Source: Cryobacterium sp. PH31-O1 (GTDB taxonomy: Bacteria > Actinomycetota > Actinomycetes > Actinomycetales > Microbacteriaceae). From it: DNA of 64,000 nucleotides. Location of the stretch: assembly GCF_030063455.1 (NCBI RefSeq), contig NZ_JASITB010000006.1, positions 1 to 64,000 on the forward strand. Reading direction: 5' to 3'. Positions 56,327-64,000 of this stretch are shown in pieces (within the stretch, counting starts at the first letter, position 1; each line of letters begins with the position of its first letter). The position numbers and the translations under genes were made by a program. Under the pieces are notes generated by a model, which ran no database searches, was not told the origin of the DNA, and worked only from the letters and a program-made list of their open reading frames with translations.

Positions 56327-57255
56327 TGCTGTACGCCAAGACCACGGCCGCCGACAAGCGCGTTGCCCTGCGGGCCGGCCTCGCGGGCGGCAGGATTCTG
56401 CGCTTTCCAGGCGCGTTCAACCCGCTGTCGGCCAAGCTGATCCAGCAGAAGGGATTCGAGGGGGTCTACATCTCTGGTGCCGTACTCTCGGCCGACCTCG
56501 GCCTGCCAGACATCGGCCTGACCACCCTGACCGAAGTGGCCGGCCGGTCGCAGCAGATTGCCCGCATGACCGACCTGCCGGCGATCGTCGACGCCGACAC
56601 CGGTTTCGGCGAGCCGATGAACGTGGCGCGCACGATTCAGACCCTCGAGGATGCCGGACTCGCCGGCATGCACATCGAGGACCAGATCAACCCGAAACGC
56701 TGCGGTCACCTCGACGGCAAGCAGGTCGTGGATGCTGACACGGCGATCAAGCGTATCCGTGCGGCTGTCGACGCGCGTCGGGACCCGAACTTTCTCGTGA
56801 TGGCGCGCACGGACATCCGTGCCGTTGACGGGTTGGATGCGGCCGTGACGCGAGCCAAGCAACTGCAGGATGCCGGCGCCGACGCGATCTTCCCGGAGGC
56901 GATGGGCAGCCTGGCCGAGTTCGAGACGATTCGGGCGGCCGTGTCGGTGCCGATCCTGGCGAACATGACCGAATTCGGCAAGGGCGAGCTGTTCACCGTG
57001 CAGCAGCTCGAAAACGTGGGCATGAACCTCGTGATCTTTCCGGTGTCGCTGCTGCGCCTCGCGATGGGTTCCGCCGCACGCGGACTCGACGCGATCGAGC
57101 AAACCGGCTCGCTCACCACGATGCTGCCCGAGATGCAGCATCGCGCCGACCTCTACCAACTGCTCGACTATGCCTCGTACAGCCAGTTCGATTCGGGTAT
57201 CTTCGACTTCACGTTGAACCCGCACATTTCGACGCCCAGTTCAACGACGGTCTAA
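56326..57255 (+). CDS. prpB: methylisocitrate lyase
   Basis: 309-residue member of the isocitrate lyase/PEP mutase family; it cleaves 2-methylisocitrate to pyruvate and succinate. The catalytic loop NPKRCGHLDGK holds the signature KRCGH; DADTGFGEPMNVARTI binds Mg2+. ATG 56326 overlaps the prpD stop by one base (TAATG), so [11 protein letters not shown] is coupled; longer versions of this frame run inside prpD and lack similarity. Confidence 0.95.
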   Translation: MLYAKTTAADKRVALRAGLAGGRILRFPGAFNPLSAKLIQQKGFEGVYISGAVLSADLGLPDIGLTTLTEVAGRSQQIARMTDLPAIVDADTGFGEPMNVARTIQTLEDAGLAGMHIEDQINPKRCGHLDGKQVVDADTAIKRIRAAVDARRDPNFLVMARTDIRAVDGLDAAVTRAKQLQDAGADAIFPEAMGSLAEFETIRAAVSVPILANMTEFGKGELFTVQQLENVGMNLVIFPVSLLRLAMGSAARGLDAIEQTGSLTTMLPEMQHRADLYQLLDYASYSQFDSGIFDFTLNPHISTPSSTTV

Positions 57256-57264
57256 AGGAGCACG

Positions 57265-58404
57265 ATGTCTGACACAGAAACACTCGCCCCGCACATCTAT
57301 AAGGGGCTCACCGGGGTCGTTGTGGACTCGACCGCGGTGTCGAAGGTCAACCCCGAAACCAACTCGCTGCTCTACCGCGGCTATCCCGTACAGGAACTGG
57401 CGGCAAAGAAGAGCTTCGAAGAGGTCGCCTACCTGCTCTGGCACGGCGAACTGCCCACCGAGCAGCAGCTCGCCGATTTCGAGGCGCTGGAGCGTTCGCT
57501 CCGTCACCTGAATCCCGTCGTCAAGCGCATTATCGACGAGCTGCCGCTCACCGCCCACCCGATGGACGTCGTGCGCACCGCGGTGAGTGTCATCGGCGCG
57601 AGCGACCCGGATGCGGAGAACCCGTCGCCGGAATCCGACCTCGCGAAGTCGATTCGCCTGTTCGCCCAGCTGCCCGCAATCGTCTGCTACGACCAGCGTC
57701 GCCGCCACGGCCTCGATCTGGTCGAACCGCGCGACGACCTCGGCTACTCGGCAAACTTTCTGCACATGGCCTTCGGCGAGGTGCCGGAGCTCGTCGTCGT
57801 CAACGCCTTCGACGTGTCAATGATCCTCTACGCTGAGCACTCCTTCAACGCGTCGACCTTCACCGCCCGCGTCATCACCTCGACCCTGTCCGACCTGTAC
57901 TCGGCCGTGACCGGCGCGGTCGGGGCGCTCAAGGGAGCACTGCACGGCGGCGCCAACGAGGCCGTCATGCACACCTTCACCGAGATCGGCCTCGAAGCCG
58001 GTTCGGCTGCGCGCGCCGAACCGTGGCTCGAACAGGCGCTCGCCGAGAAGCGCAAGATCATGGGCTTCGGCCACCGCGTCTACAAGAGCGGCGACTCGCG
58101 GGTTCCGACGATGCGTGCCTCGCTGGTCACCCTGGCCCTGCACTACCAGCGGCCGGAACTGCTCGAACTGTACGAAGCCCTCGAGGCGGCGATGACCGCG
58201 CGCAAGGCGATTCTGCCGAACCTCGACTACCCGTCGGGCCCGGCGTACCACCTGATGGGGTTTGACACCCTCACCTTCACGCCGATCTTCGTCGCGGCCC
58301 GCATCACCGGGTGGACCGCGCACATCCTGGAGCAGAAGAAGAGCAACGCGCTCATTCGTCCGCTGTCCGCCTACAACGGCGTCGACCAGCGCCAGGTTCC
58401 GTAG
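57265..58404 (+). CDS. prpC: bifunctional 2-methylcitrate synthase/citrate synthase
   Basis: 379-residue type I citrate synthase-family enzyme that condenses propionyl-CoA (or acetyl-CoA) with oxaloacetate. Catalytic residues are in LHGGANEAV (His), IMGFGHRVYK (His) and LPNLDYPSGP (Asp). Length and the phrase NSLLYRGYPVQELA match the actinobacterial PrpC/GltA2 group. AAAGGAG precedes the ATG by 4 nt; 9 nt separate it from prpB. It closes the prp operon. Confidence 0.94.
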   Translation: MSDTETLAPHIYKGLTGVVVDSTAVSKVNPETNSLLYRGYPVQELAAKKSFEEVAYLLWHGELPTEQQLADFEALERSLRHLNPVVKRIIDELPLTAHPMDVVRTAVSVIGASDPDAENPSPESDLAKSIRLFAQLPAIVCYDQRRRHGLDLVEPRDDLGYSANFLHMAFGEVPELVVVNAFDVSMILYAEHSFNASTFTARVITSTLSDLYSAVTGAVGALKGALHGGANEAVMHTFTEIGLEAGSAARAEPWLEQALAEKRKIMGFGHRVYKSGDSRVPTMRASLVTLALHYQRPELLELYEALEAAMTARKAILPNLDYPSGPAYHLMGFDTLTFTPIFVAARITGWTAHILEQKKSNALIRPLSAYNGVDQRQVP

Positions 58405-58418
58405 CGTTCTTGTGCAAG

Positions 58419-58458
58419 CGGATGCCGCGCTGCCAGCTGGCCGCGCGGCATCCGTTTT
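58419..58458 (+). terminator. prp operon terminator
   Basis: A perfect 12-bp stem (CGGATGCCGCGC/GCGCGGCATCCG), 12-nt loop, directly followed by TTTT; 14 nt after prpC. Confidence 0.88.
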
Positions 58459-58477
58459 GTGGGCTGTGGATGGTCGC

Positions 58478-58483
58478 TAGCAT
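58478..58483 (+). promoter_or_regulatory. -10 box of the phosphoribosyltransferase operon
   Basis: TAGCAT ends 6 nt before ATG 58490; leaderless start. Confidence 0.48.
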
Positions 58484-58489
58484 TGATGG

Positions 58490-59068
58490 ATGACACCTGA
58501 TGCCGAGGCTGTGCCCACACCATCCGTGATCGACCGCGAAGTTTTGCAGTGGACCGACTTCGCCGCGGCGTCGCGCGAGCTGGCGGTGCGCGTGCGGGCT
58601 AGCGATTATCACCCGGATGTCGTGATCGCCATCGCCCGTGGCGGCCTGCTGCTGGCCGGCGCCATGTCGTACGCGCTCGGCACCAAGAACTGCGGCAGCA
58701 TCAACGTGGAGTTCTACACCGGCATCGACGAACGCCTGCCGGAGCCCGTGCTGTCGGCCCCGATGCTCGACGCTCCGGCTCTCGCCGGTAAACGGGTTCT
58801 GCTGGTCGACGACGTCTCCGACTCCGGCCATACCCTCTCGCTCGTGATGCGCCTACTCGGCGAGACCGCGATGGAGGTGCGCACCGCGACGCTCTATACC
58901 AAGCCGCGCACCGTGCACGTGCCCGACTTCACCTGGCGCGAAACCGATAAGTGGATCGTGTTTCCGTGGTCGGCGCTGCCGCCGGTGCCGGGTGCACCCG
59001 ACGATATTGCGCCCGAAGCGCTCGCCGACATTTCGGATCTCGACGTGACGGCCGAGGTCGTCGCGTGA
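58490..59068 (+). CDS. purine-type phosphoribosyltransferase
   Basis: 192-residue type I phosphoribosyltransferase. The PRPP loop is VLLVDDVSDSGHTL (about 103-116), and DVVIAIARGGLLLAGAM forms the pyrophosphate-binding loop. It resembles xanthine/guanine (Gpt/Hpt-like) salvage enzymes; the base cannot be told from sequence. First gene of a tight group with the S51-like hydrolase (4-nt overlap of start and stop) and uracil-DNA glycosylase. Confidence 0.87.
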   Translation: MTPDAEAVPTPSVIDREVLQWTDFAAASRELAVRVRASDYHPDVVIAIARGGLLLAGAMSYALGTKNCGSINVEFYTGIDERLPEPVLSAPMLDAPALAGKRVLLVDDVSDSGHTLSLVMRLLGETAMEVRTATLYTKPRTVHVPDFTWRETDKWIVFPWSALPPVPGAPDDIAPEALADISDLDVTAEVVA

Positions 59069-59772
59069 GCGTGCACCTGGTCGGCGGTGGGGGAGACCCG
59101 GCGCATGATGCCGAGGTGTTCACAACGTTCCGGTCGGAGGTGACCGCCCAGGCTTCTCGTGCCGGCCGCGACGAACCTATCGTGGCGATCATCACCGTCG
59201 GTCCCGGCAGCGCCCACGCCGAGGAATTGGCCGAGTCACTCGGCGTCAGCGTGCAGACCCGTCGCACCGTGCTCGCCCCCGGCGACACGGCCGCCCTCAC
59301 CGCCGTTTCCGCGGTCGACGGAATCATTGTCGGTGGCGGCGTGACGCCCGATTACCTCGCGGCCGTGCTGCCGATTGCGGGCGAGATTCGCCGCCAGGTC
59401 TCGGCGGGCGTGCCGTACTTCGGCTTCTCGGCCGGCGCCATGATTGCGGCCGAACGCGCCCTGATCGGAGGCTGGCGCATCGGCGGCGTCGAGGTCACTC
59501 CCGAAGACGTCTCTGAGGGGCTCGACGAGATCACCCTGGCCCAGGGCATCGGCCTGCTCGACGTCACGGTCGACGTGCACGCTGCCCAGTCTGGCAGCCT
59601 GTCCCGACTGATATCCGCGACCGAGGCCGGCCTCGTGGACGGCGGCCTGGCGATCGACGAGAATACCGTGCTCGTCGTCGGTGAGGGTGCACTCCGCGTG
59701 CTCGGAGCCGGCAGTGTCTGGCGGGTCAGCCAGGCCGACGGCGGCGTGCTCGTGAGCACCATCGGAGCCTGA
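59065..59772 (+). CDS. peptidase S51/type 1 glutamine amidotransferase-like protein
   Basis: 235-residue protein of the peptidase E/cyanophycinase superfamily. The nucleophile is the Ser in [33 protein letters not shown] precedes it as in the family. The GTG start at 59065 overlaps the previous stop (GTGA). It may cleave an Asp-containing dipeptide or be an uncharacterised hydrolase; substrate unknown. Confidence 0.83.
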   Translation: MSVHLVGGGGDPAHDAEVFTTFRSEVTAQASRAGRDEPIVAIITVGPGSAHAEELAESLGVSVQTRRTVLAPGDTAALTAVSAVDGIIVGGGVTPDYLAAVLPIAGEIRRQVSAGVPYFGFSAGAMIAAERALIGGWRIGGVEVTPEDVSEGLDEITLAQGIGLLDVTVDVHAAQSGSLSRLISATEAGLVDGGLAIDENTVLVVGEGALRVLGAGSVWRVSQADGGVLVSTIGA

Positions 59773-59779
59773 GCCGCTC

Positions 59780-60502
59780 GTGGACCTCGATGCCCTCGTG
59801 GCCAGGGGCGAGATCGACGCGGGCTGGGCGCAGGCGCTCGCCCCCGTGGCCGATGACCTGGCCAGGGTCGGCGTGTTCCTGGCGACCGAACGGGCAGCGG
59901 GGCACGAGGTGTTGCCCGCGCCGGAACACCTGCTGCGGGCCTTTCGCCAGCCGTTCGACGCGGTGCGGGTACTCATCGTCGGGCAGGATCCCTACCCCAC
60001 CGCGGGGCATCCGATCGGCTTGGCCTTCGCCGTCAACGCCGACGTGCGGCCGCTGCCGCGCAGCCTCGGTAACATCTACACCGAGCTTGAGGCCGACCTC
60101 GGCCTGCCCCGACCCGAACACGGCGACCTCTCGGCCTGGTCCGAGCAGGGCGTGCTGCTGCTCAACCGGGTTCTCAGTGTGCGCGCCGGGGTGGCCGGAT
60201 CGCATCGCCGGCACGGCTGGGAGGCAGTGACCGACCAGGCCATTCGTGCGCTGGTCGGACGGCAGCATCCGCTCGTGGCGATTCTGTGGGGTAAGGACGC
60301 CGGCGCACTGAAGCCCCTGCTCGCCGACACGCCCGTGCTGGAGTCGGCGCACCCGAGCCCGTTGTCGGCCCGGCGCGGATTCTTCGGCTCCGCGCCGTTT
60401 CGCGCGGCCAACCGACTGCTGACCCTGCAGGGGGCTGCGCCGGTGCGGTGGGAGCTTCCGGTAATCTTGAGTCAACCAGAAAGGGGAGTGCCCGGTGCTT
60501 GA
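59780..60502 (+). CDS. ung: uracil-DNA glycosylase, family 1
   Basis: 240-residue UDG that removes uracil from DNA. The water-activating motif is [17 protein letters not shown] with D70, and the leucine-loop motif is [16 protein letters not shown] with the catalytic His; [13 protein letters not shown] is also conserved. The start is GTG 59780, 7 nt after the previous stop. Its last 8 nt overlap the GNAT gene. Confidence 0.95.
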   Translation: MDLDALVARGEIDAGWAQALAPVADDLARVGVFLATERAAGHEVLPAPEHLLRAFRQPFDAVRVLIVGQDPYPTAGHPIGLAFAVNADVRPLPRSLGNIYTELEADLGLPRPEHGDLSAWSEQGVLLLNRVLSVRAGVAGSHRRHGWEAVTDQAIRALVGRQHPLVAILWGKDAGALKPLLADTPVLESAHPSPLSARRGFFGSAPFRAANRLLTLQGAAPVRWELPVILSQPERGVPGA

Positions 60503-61073
60503 GGAAGAATACGCGCCTCGTCGTCGGCTGCCCCGCCACCTGCGGCCGGAGATTGCGGCCGAAGCGCCGTTCGAATACGAGATGCGTGAGGTTCGGGCGA
60601 CCGACCTGCCGCACATTCGCGAGATTTACAACTACTACGTCGCCAACAGCACCGTCACCTTCGACGAAGATGCCATGACGCTCGCCGAGTGGCGTGACAA
60701 GTTCTACTACCTGAACAAGCAGGGGATGCCGTTCATCGCCGCCGTCTCGCCGGCCGGACAGATCCTCGGGTATGCCCTGGTCAGCCCGTGGAAGCAGAAG
60801 CGGGCCTACCGGTTCACGGTGGAGAACTCGATCTACCTCGGCGCCGCGTCGACCGGCAAGGGACTCGGGCGTGAACTGCTCAGTGAGCTGATCAACCGGT
60901 GCAAAGCGGCCGGCCTGAAGGAGATCATCGCGGTCATCGCCGACCAGGGAGCGGATGCCTCGATCAAGCTGCACCGCGACTTCGGCTTCGAGGAAATCGG
61001 ACGCATGGGCAAGGTGGGCTTCAAATTCGAGCGCTGGCTCGGCACCATTTTGCTACAGAAAAGCCTGAAGTAG
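60495..61073 (+). CDS. GNAT family N-acetyltransferase (phosphinothricin acetyltransferase-like)
   Basis: 192-residue acetyltransferase with a 30-residue N-terminal extension. The domain runs from [20 protein letters not shown] to the acetyl-CoA motif [19 protein letters not shown], then [19 protein letters not shown]. The layout matches the PAT/methionine-sulfone acetyltransferase group; the substrate is not determined. AAAGGGG lies about 9 nt before the start. Confidence 0.87.
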   Translation: MLEEEYAPRRRLPRHLRPEIAAEAPFEYEMREVRATDLPHIREIYNYYVANSTVTFDEDAMTLAEWRDKFYYLNKQGMPFIAAVSPAGQILGYALVSPWKQKRAYRFTVENSIYLGAASTGKGLGRELLSELINRCKAAGLKEIIAVIADQGADASIKLHRDFGFEEIGRMGKVGFKFERWLGTILLQKSLK

Positions 61074-61083
61074 CCCGACCGGC

Positions 61084-61111
61084 CCCGCTGATGTTGCGGC
61101 GGGTCAGCGGG
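61084..61111. terminator. small hairpin between convergent genes
   Basis: An 8-bp inverted repeat CCCGCTGA/TCAGCGGG whose right arm contains the stop codon of the SDR gene; gap between the GNAT and SDR genes is 30 nt. Weak candidate terminator. Confidence 0.32.
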
Positions 61112-61928
61112 CGTCGCGCGGGGTGTTCAGCCGGCCGACGGCGTTGAGCACGGCTCGACGGGGGTAGATGCTCGCGACCCTGGCCAGCAGCGCGTTGCGG
61201 GCACCGACCAACACAACGGATGGCGTCACCGACCGGTCGAGCGCGGCAAAAGACGCCCGCATGACCTCGTCGACCGTGAGTGGTGTGCCCTTCTTGCCGC
61301 CGCTGGTCTGGGCAACCTCGAAGAATTCGGTGTCGGCCGGCCCCGGGCAGATCGCCGTCACCTTGAGCCCGCTCGCCCGCGTTTCGTAGCTGACCGCTTC
61401 GGTGTAGCTGAGCACGTAGGCCTTGGTCGCGCCGTAGACCGCCATGCGCGGTACCGGCTGGAACGCCGCCGTGCTGGCGAGATTCACGAGCGCCGCGGTG
61501 TGCGGGTGCAGCGACGCGGTCTCGACCAGCTCGGGCAGAAAAGCGTGGGTCAGCGCGGTCAGCGCGTGCACGTTGAGGGCCACCTGCTCCCGTTCCCGTT
61601 CCTCGTCGGAGTCGAGCACGGTGCCGAAGGTCGCAAAGCCCGCGTTGTTCACCAGAGTGCCGATGGTGATCGCGCGCTCACGCAGGTCGCGCACCAGCTC
61701 GGAAACGGCATCCGCTGTGCTGAGGTCGAGGGGGATGACGGTCGACACCGTGCCGTATTTCTCGGCGAGGTCCACCGCGAGGGCTTCGAGGCGGGCCTGC
61801 CGGCGGGCGACGAGCACGAGGTCAGCGCCGCGCTGGGCGAGTTCGTGGGCGTACCCGACGCCGAGGCCGCTCGACGCTCCTGTGATGAGCGCGGTGGTGC
61901 CGATGGGATTGTACAAAGCGCTAGCCAT
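61104..61928 (-). CDS. SDR family NAD(P)-dependent oxidoreductase
   Basis: 274-residue short-chain dehydrogenase: cofactor motif TGASSGLGVGYA, NNAGFATFG, catalytic Ser in NLASTAAFQPVPRMA and YGATK, then PGPADTEFF. It belongs to the DltE/YqjQ-like branch by eye. ATG 61928 follows a minus-strand TAGCCT box by 6 nt, so the message is probably leaderless. Substrate unknown. Confidence 0.9.
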   Translation of the reverse strand: MASALYNPIGTTALITGASSGLGVGYAHELAQRGADLVLVARRQARLEALAVDLAEKYGTVSTVIPLDLSTADAVSELVRDLRERAITIGTLVNNAGFATFGTVLDSDEEREREQVALNVHALTALTHAFLPELVETASLHPHTAALVNLASTAAFQPVPRMAVYGATKAYVLSYTEAVSYETRASGLKVTAICPGPADTEFFEVAQTSGGKKGTPLTVDEVMRASFAALDRSVTPSVVLVGARNALLARVASIYPRRAVLNAVGRLNTPRDAR

Positions 61929-61934
61929 GGCTTG

Positions 61935-61940
61935 AGGCTA
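61935..61940 (-). promoter_or_regulatory. -10 box for the SDR gene at 61928
   Basis: Minus-strand TAGCCT ends 6 nt before ATG 61928; leaderless start. Confidence 0.45.
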
Positions 61941-61993
61941 GCCGCCCTGGGCGTGCATGACCAGAGGTGGCTGGTCGCCGCGCCGGGGCGAAC

Positions 61994-61999
61994 TAGGCT
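61994..61999 (+). promoter_or_regulatory. -10 box for the amidase gene
   Basis: TAGGCT ends 6 nt before ATG 62006; leaderless start. Same hexamer as before 22434 and 40677. Confidence 0.5.
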
Positions 62000-62005
62000 C
62001 GGGAC

Positions 62006-63436
62006 ATGGCTGATCCACACGAACTGACCGCCCTGGAACAATGGCAGGCCCTGCAGAACCGCGACCTCAGCCCGAGCGAGCTCGCGGAGCATTACCTCGC
62101 CCGCATCGAAAAGTTCAACCCGGCGCTTGGCGCGTTCGTCACCGTGACCGCTGACGCCGCCCGCGCTCGGGCCCGCTACGTGGAAGAGCGGATGCCGCGC
62201 ACCGCACCGCTCTGGGGCCTCCCGTTCGCCGACAAAGACCTGCACCTGCGCGCCGGGGTGCACGCCGGGTTCGGTTCACGCCTGTTCGCCGACTATGTGC
62301 CCGACGAGTCGGACGACCTGGTGCAGGCGCTCGACGACGCCGGTGGAGTCAGCCTCGGCAAGACCAACACCCCCGAATTCGGGCTCGCCTCGTACACCGA
62401 AAGCCTCGCCGCCCCGCCAGCGCGCACCCCGTGGAACCTTGCGCTCGGTGCCGGCGGCTCCAGCGGCGGCGCGGCCGTCGCGGTCGCCGCCCGCCTGCTT
62501 CCGTTCGCGCCGGGCTCCGACGGCGGCGGGTCGATTCGCATTCCCGCCGCCGCCTGCGGGCTGGTCGGGCTCAAGCCCAGCCGCGGGCGGGTGCCGTCCG
62601 CCTCCGGCATCGACAAGCTCGGCGGGCTGCCGGTCGGCGGCCCACTCGCCCGCACGGTAGCGGATGCCGCGCTGCTGCTCGACGCCATGATCGCGCCGCG
62701 AGACGGTCACCCCGACCACCACTACGCCCTGCGCGCCCCCGGCGATGAGACGCCGCTGCTCGCGGCGGCGGTGCGTGGCGAGGGCCGCTTTCAGCTCGGT
62801 GTGATGACCACCTCGGCTTGGGACGACGACTACGACATCGCGATCGACCCCGAAGCCCGCGCCGCCCTCGACCTGGCCGTGGCCGGGTTCGCCGCGCTGA
62901 ACCATGGGCTCGAGGAGACGGCTTTAAAGCCCGACCCAAGCTACGTGCCCGCGTTCCGGACGATCTGGCAGGCCGGGGCGGCGACCATCCCCGCCGATAC
63001 CGACGCACAAATCGCCCTGCTCGAACCGCTGACCCAGTGGCTACTCGCCCGCGGCCGCGCCCTCAGCGCCCGGGATCTTGCCGAGGCTCTCACCGCGCTG
63101 ACCGCGTTCGAGCGGTCGTTCATTCACCAGCTGTCGAAATTCGATGCCGTGCTGACCCCGGCTATGGCCCTCACCCCGCGCCCGGTCGGCTGGTACGACC
63201 CGCACGACGCCGAGGCCAACTTCGCTCAGCAGGTGCAGTACACGCCGTTCACCTCGATGGTCAACGTGAGCGGGCTGCCGGCCATCGTGCTTCCGGTGCA
63301 CCAGACCGAGAACGGCCTGCCGATGGGGGTGCAGCTGATCGGCCGGCCGGGCGGCGAAGCCACCCTGCTCGCGCTCGGAGCGCAGCTCGAGCGGCGCATC
63401 CGTTGGCAGGACCGGGTGCCGCCCGAACCGGCCTAG
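62006..63436 (+). CDS. amidase (amidase signature family)
   Basis: 476-residue amidase-signature hydrolase. The Ser-cisSer-Lys triad is expected in FADKDLHLRAG (Lys), GAGGSSGGAAVAVAA (cis-Ser) and GSDGGGSIRIPAAACG (nucleophile Ser). It hydrolyses an amide bond; relatives include indoleacetamide hydrolases and general amidases, and it is not obviously GatA because no gatB/gatC lies nearby. Divergent from the SDR gene; ends 2 nt before the MMPL gene. Confidence 0.9.
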   Translation: MADPHELTALEQWQALQNRDLSPSELAEHYLARIEKFNPALGAFVTVTADAARARARYVEERMPRTAPLWGLPFADKDLHLRAGVHAGFGSRLFADYVPDESDDLVQALDDAGGVSLGKTNTPEFGLASYTESLAAPPARTPWNLALGAGGSSGGAAVAVAARLLPFAPGSDGGGSIRIPAAACGLVGLKPSRGRVPSASGIDKLGGLPVGGPLARTVADAALLLDAMIAPRDGHPDHHYALRAPGDETPLLAAAVRGEGRFQLGVMTTSAWDDDYDIAIDPEARAALDLAVAGFAALNHGLEETALKPDPSYVPAFRTIWQAGAATIPADTDAQIALLEPLTQWLLARGRALSARDLAEALTALTAFERSFIHQLSKFDAVLTPAMALTPRPVGWYDPHDAEANFAQQVQYTPFTSMVNVSGLPAIVLPVHQTENGLPMGVQLIGRPGGEATLLALGAQLERRIRWQDRVPPEPA

Positions 63437-63437
63437 G

Positions 63438-64000
63438 TTACCGACGTGTCGCGACCGGCCGGGACGGCCACCAGAATCGGTCGTCGACCAGAAAGACCAG
63501 GGCCGGCACGAGCACGGTGCGTACGACGAGGGTGTCCAGCAGTACGCCGATGCAGACGATCACACCGATCTGGGTGAGGGCAACGACGGGCAGTACCCCG
63601 AGCACGGCGAAAACGGCCGCGATCAGGATTCCGGCGCTCGTGATCACCGCGCCGGTCGACGACAGCGCCCGCACCATGCCTTCCCTGGTGCCGTAACGCT
63701 TGGCCTCCTCGCGCGCCCTGGTGGTCAAAAAGATGTTGTAGTCCACACCGAGCGCCACCAGGAACAGAAAGGAGAACAGCACGACGTTGGTGTCGAACGC
63801 CTTGAAGCCGAGCAGATTCTGAAAGATCAGGTTCGACGCGCCGAGGCTCGCGAAGAAGGTGCCGAGCACGGTGACGATGAGCAGTATCGGTGCCACGAGC
63901 GAGCGCAGCAGCAACGCCAGAATCAGGAACACGATGCCCAGAATCAGCGGCAGAATGAGGTCCTGGTCGCGTTCAGCGCTCGTCTTCGTGTCGAGGGCAG
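63438..64000 (-). CDS. MMPL family transporter, C-terminal part (cut by window end)
   Basis: The last 187 or so residues of an RND-type MMPL transporter, open to the window edge; its start lies beyond 64000. Visible are the lead-in DTKTSAERDQDLILPLILG, the membrane helices FLILALLLRSLVAPILLI and onward, and the hallmark VALGVDYNIFLTTRAREEA with the proton-relay Asp-Tyr pair, then the final helices and VDDRFWWPSR. An internal GTG at 63932 is not the true start. Likely exports a lipid or drug. Confidence 0.9.
   Translation of the reverse strand, partial: ALDTKTSAERDQDLILPLILGIVFLILALLLRSLVAPILLIVTVLGTFFASLGASNLIFQNLLGFKAFDTNVVLFSFLFLVALGVDYNIFLTTRAREEAKRYGTREGMVRALSSTGAVITSAGILIAAVFAVLGVLPVVALTQIGVIVCIGVLLDTLVVRTVLVPALVFLVDDRFWWPSRPVATRR

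Overview
The window is a GC-rich bacterial chromosome segment that reads as an actinobacterium, most likely family Microbacteriaceae (Cryobacterium/Leifsonia-like). Supporting evidence: the mtrA-mtrB-lpqB-comF-hpf-secA order, a WhiB1 regulator beside the PdtaS kinase, a SigR/RsrA pair of the mycothiol type, the fused oxoglutarate enzyme Kgd, GuaB1, and many apparently leaderless genes with a TAnnnT box 6-8 nt before the start codon. Almost everything looks like core chromosome; I see no phage, insertion sequence, CRISPR array or tRNA.

Layout. 1-400: the end of an rRNA operon (23S 3' end, 5S, perfect terminator hairpin); 401-658 holds nothing I recognise. 659-8180: an envelope-associated cluster (RDD protein, SpoIIM-like protein, and a tight minus-strand operon of a membrane protein, DUF4129, DUF4350, MoxR ATPase and DUF58). 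8332-16936: mtrA-mtrB-lpqB, comF, hpf and secA. 17017-20159: an Rv3235-family protein, an unknown protein, and a SAF-domain/CpaE-like pair without other pilus genes. 20165-24594: DUF5671 membrane protein, small anchored protein, PdtaS kinase, WhiB1. 24595-33163: small membrane protein, Bcp peroxiredoxin, RsgA, AroA, SigR-RsrA, Kgd. 33329-41954: GuaB1, two CNNM/CBS proteins, a VOC protein, NAD(P)H-hydrate dehydratase, a mannosyltransferase-like protein, a thiamine-binding protein and an MFS exporter. 42024-45229: a three-gene two-component locus containing a probable pseudokinase. 45303-49937: MetX, MetY, an acyltransferase and an SDR. 50006-58404: propionate/acetate use, with ActP-like transporter, DUF485 protein, PrpE, a divergent GntR regulator and PrpD-PrpB-PrpC. 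58490-64000: phosphoribosyltransferase, S51-like hydrolase, uracil-DNA glycosylase, GNAT, SDR, amidase, and the C-terminal part of an MMPL transporter cut by the window end.

How the parts work together. Propionate would be imported, activated by PrpE and oxidised through the methylcitrate cycle. The GntR protein sits in the middle of that locus, and two TGTATACA palindromes 63 bp apart lie between the divergent transcripts. SigR and its redox-sensitive anti-sigma factor are preceded by a perfect SigR-type promoter and two possible starts. MtrAB-LpqB, the DUF58/MoxR cluster and the three-gene two-component locus point to envelope sensing and remodelling.

The most unusual signals are the SigR dual-start arrangement, the helically phased operator pair, two composite palindromic repeats (23933-23980 and 37341-37408), a proline-rich upstream reading frame overlapping a CNNM gene, and the kinase/pseudokinase/regulator trio. 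No intergenic stretch exceeds 300 bases. All calls come from reading sequence only; no database search was run.
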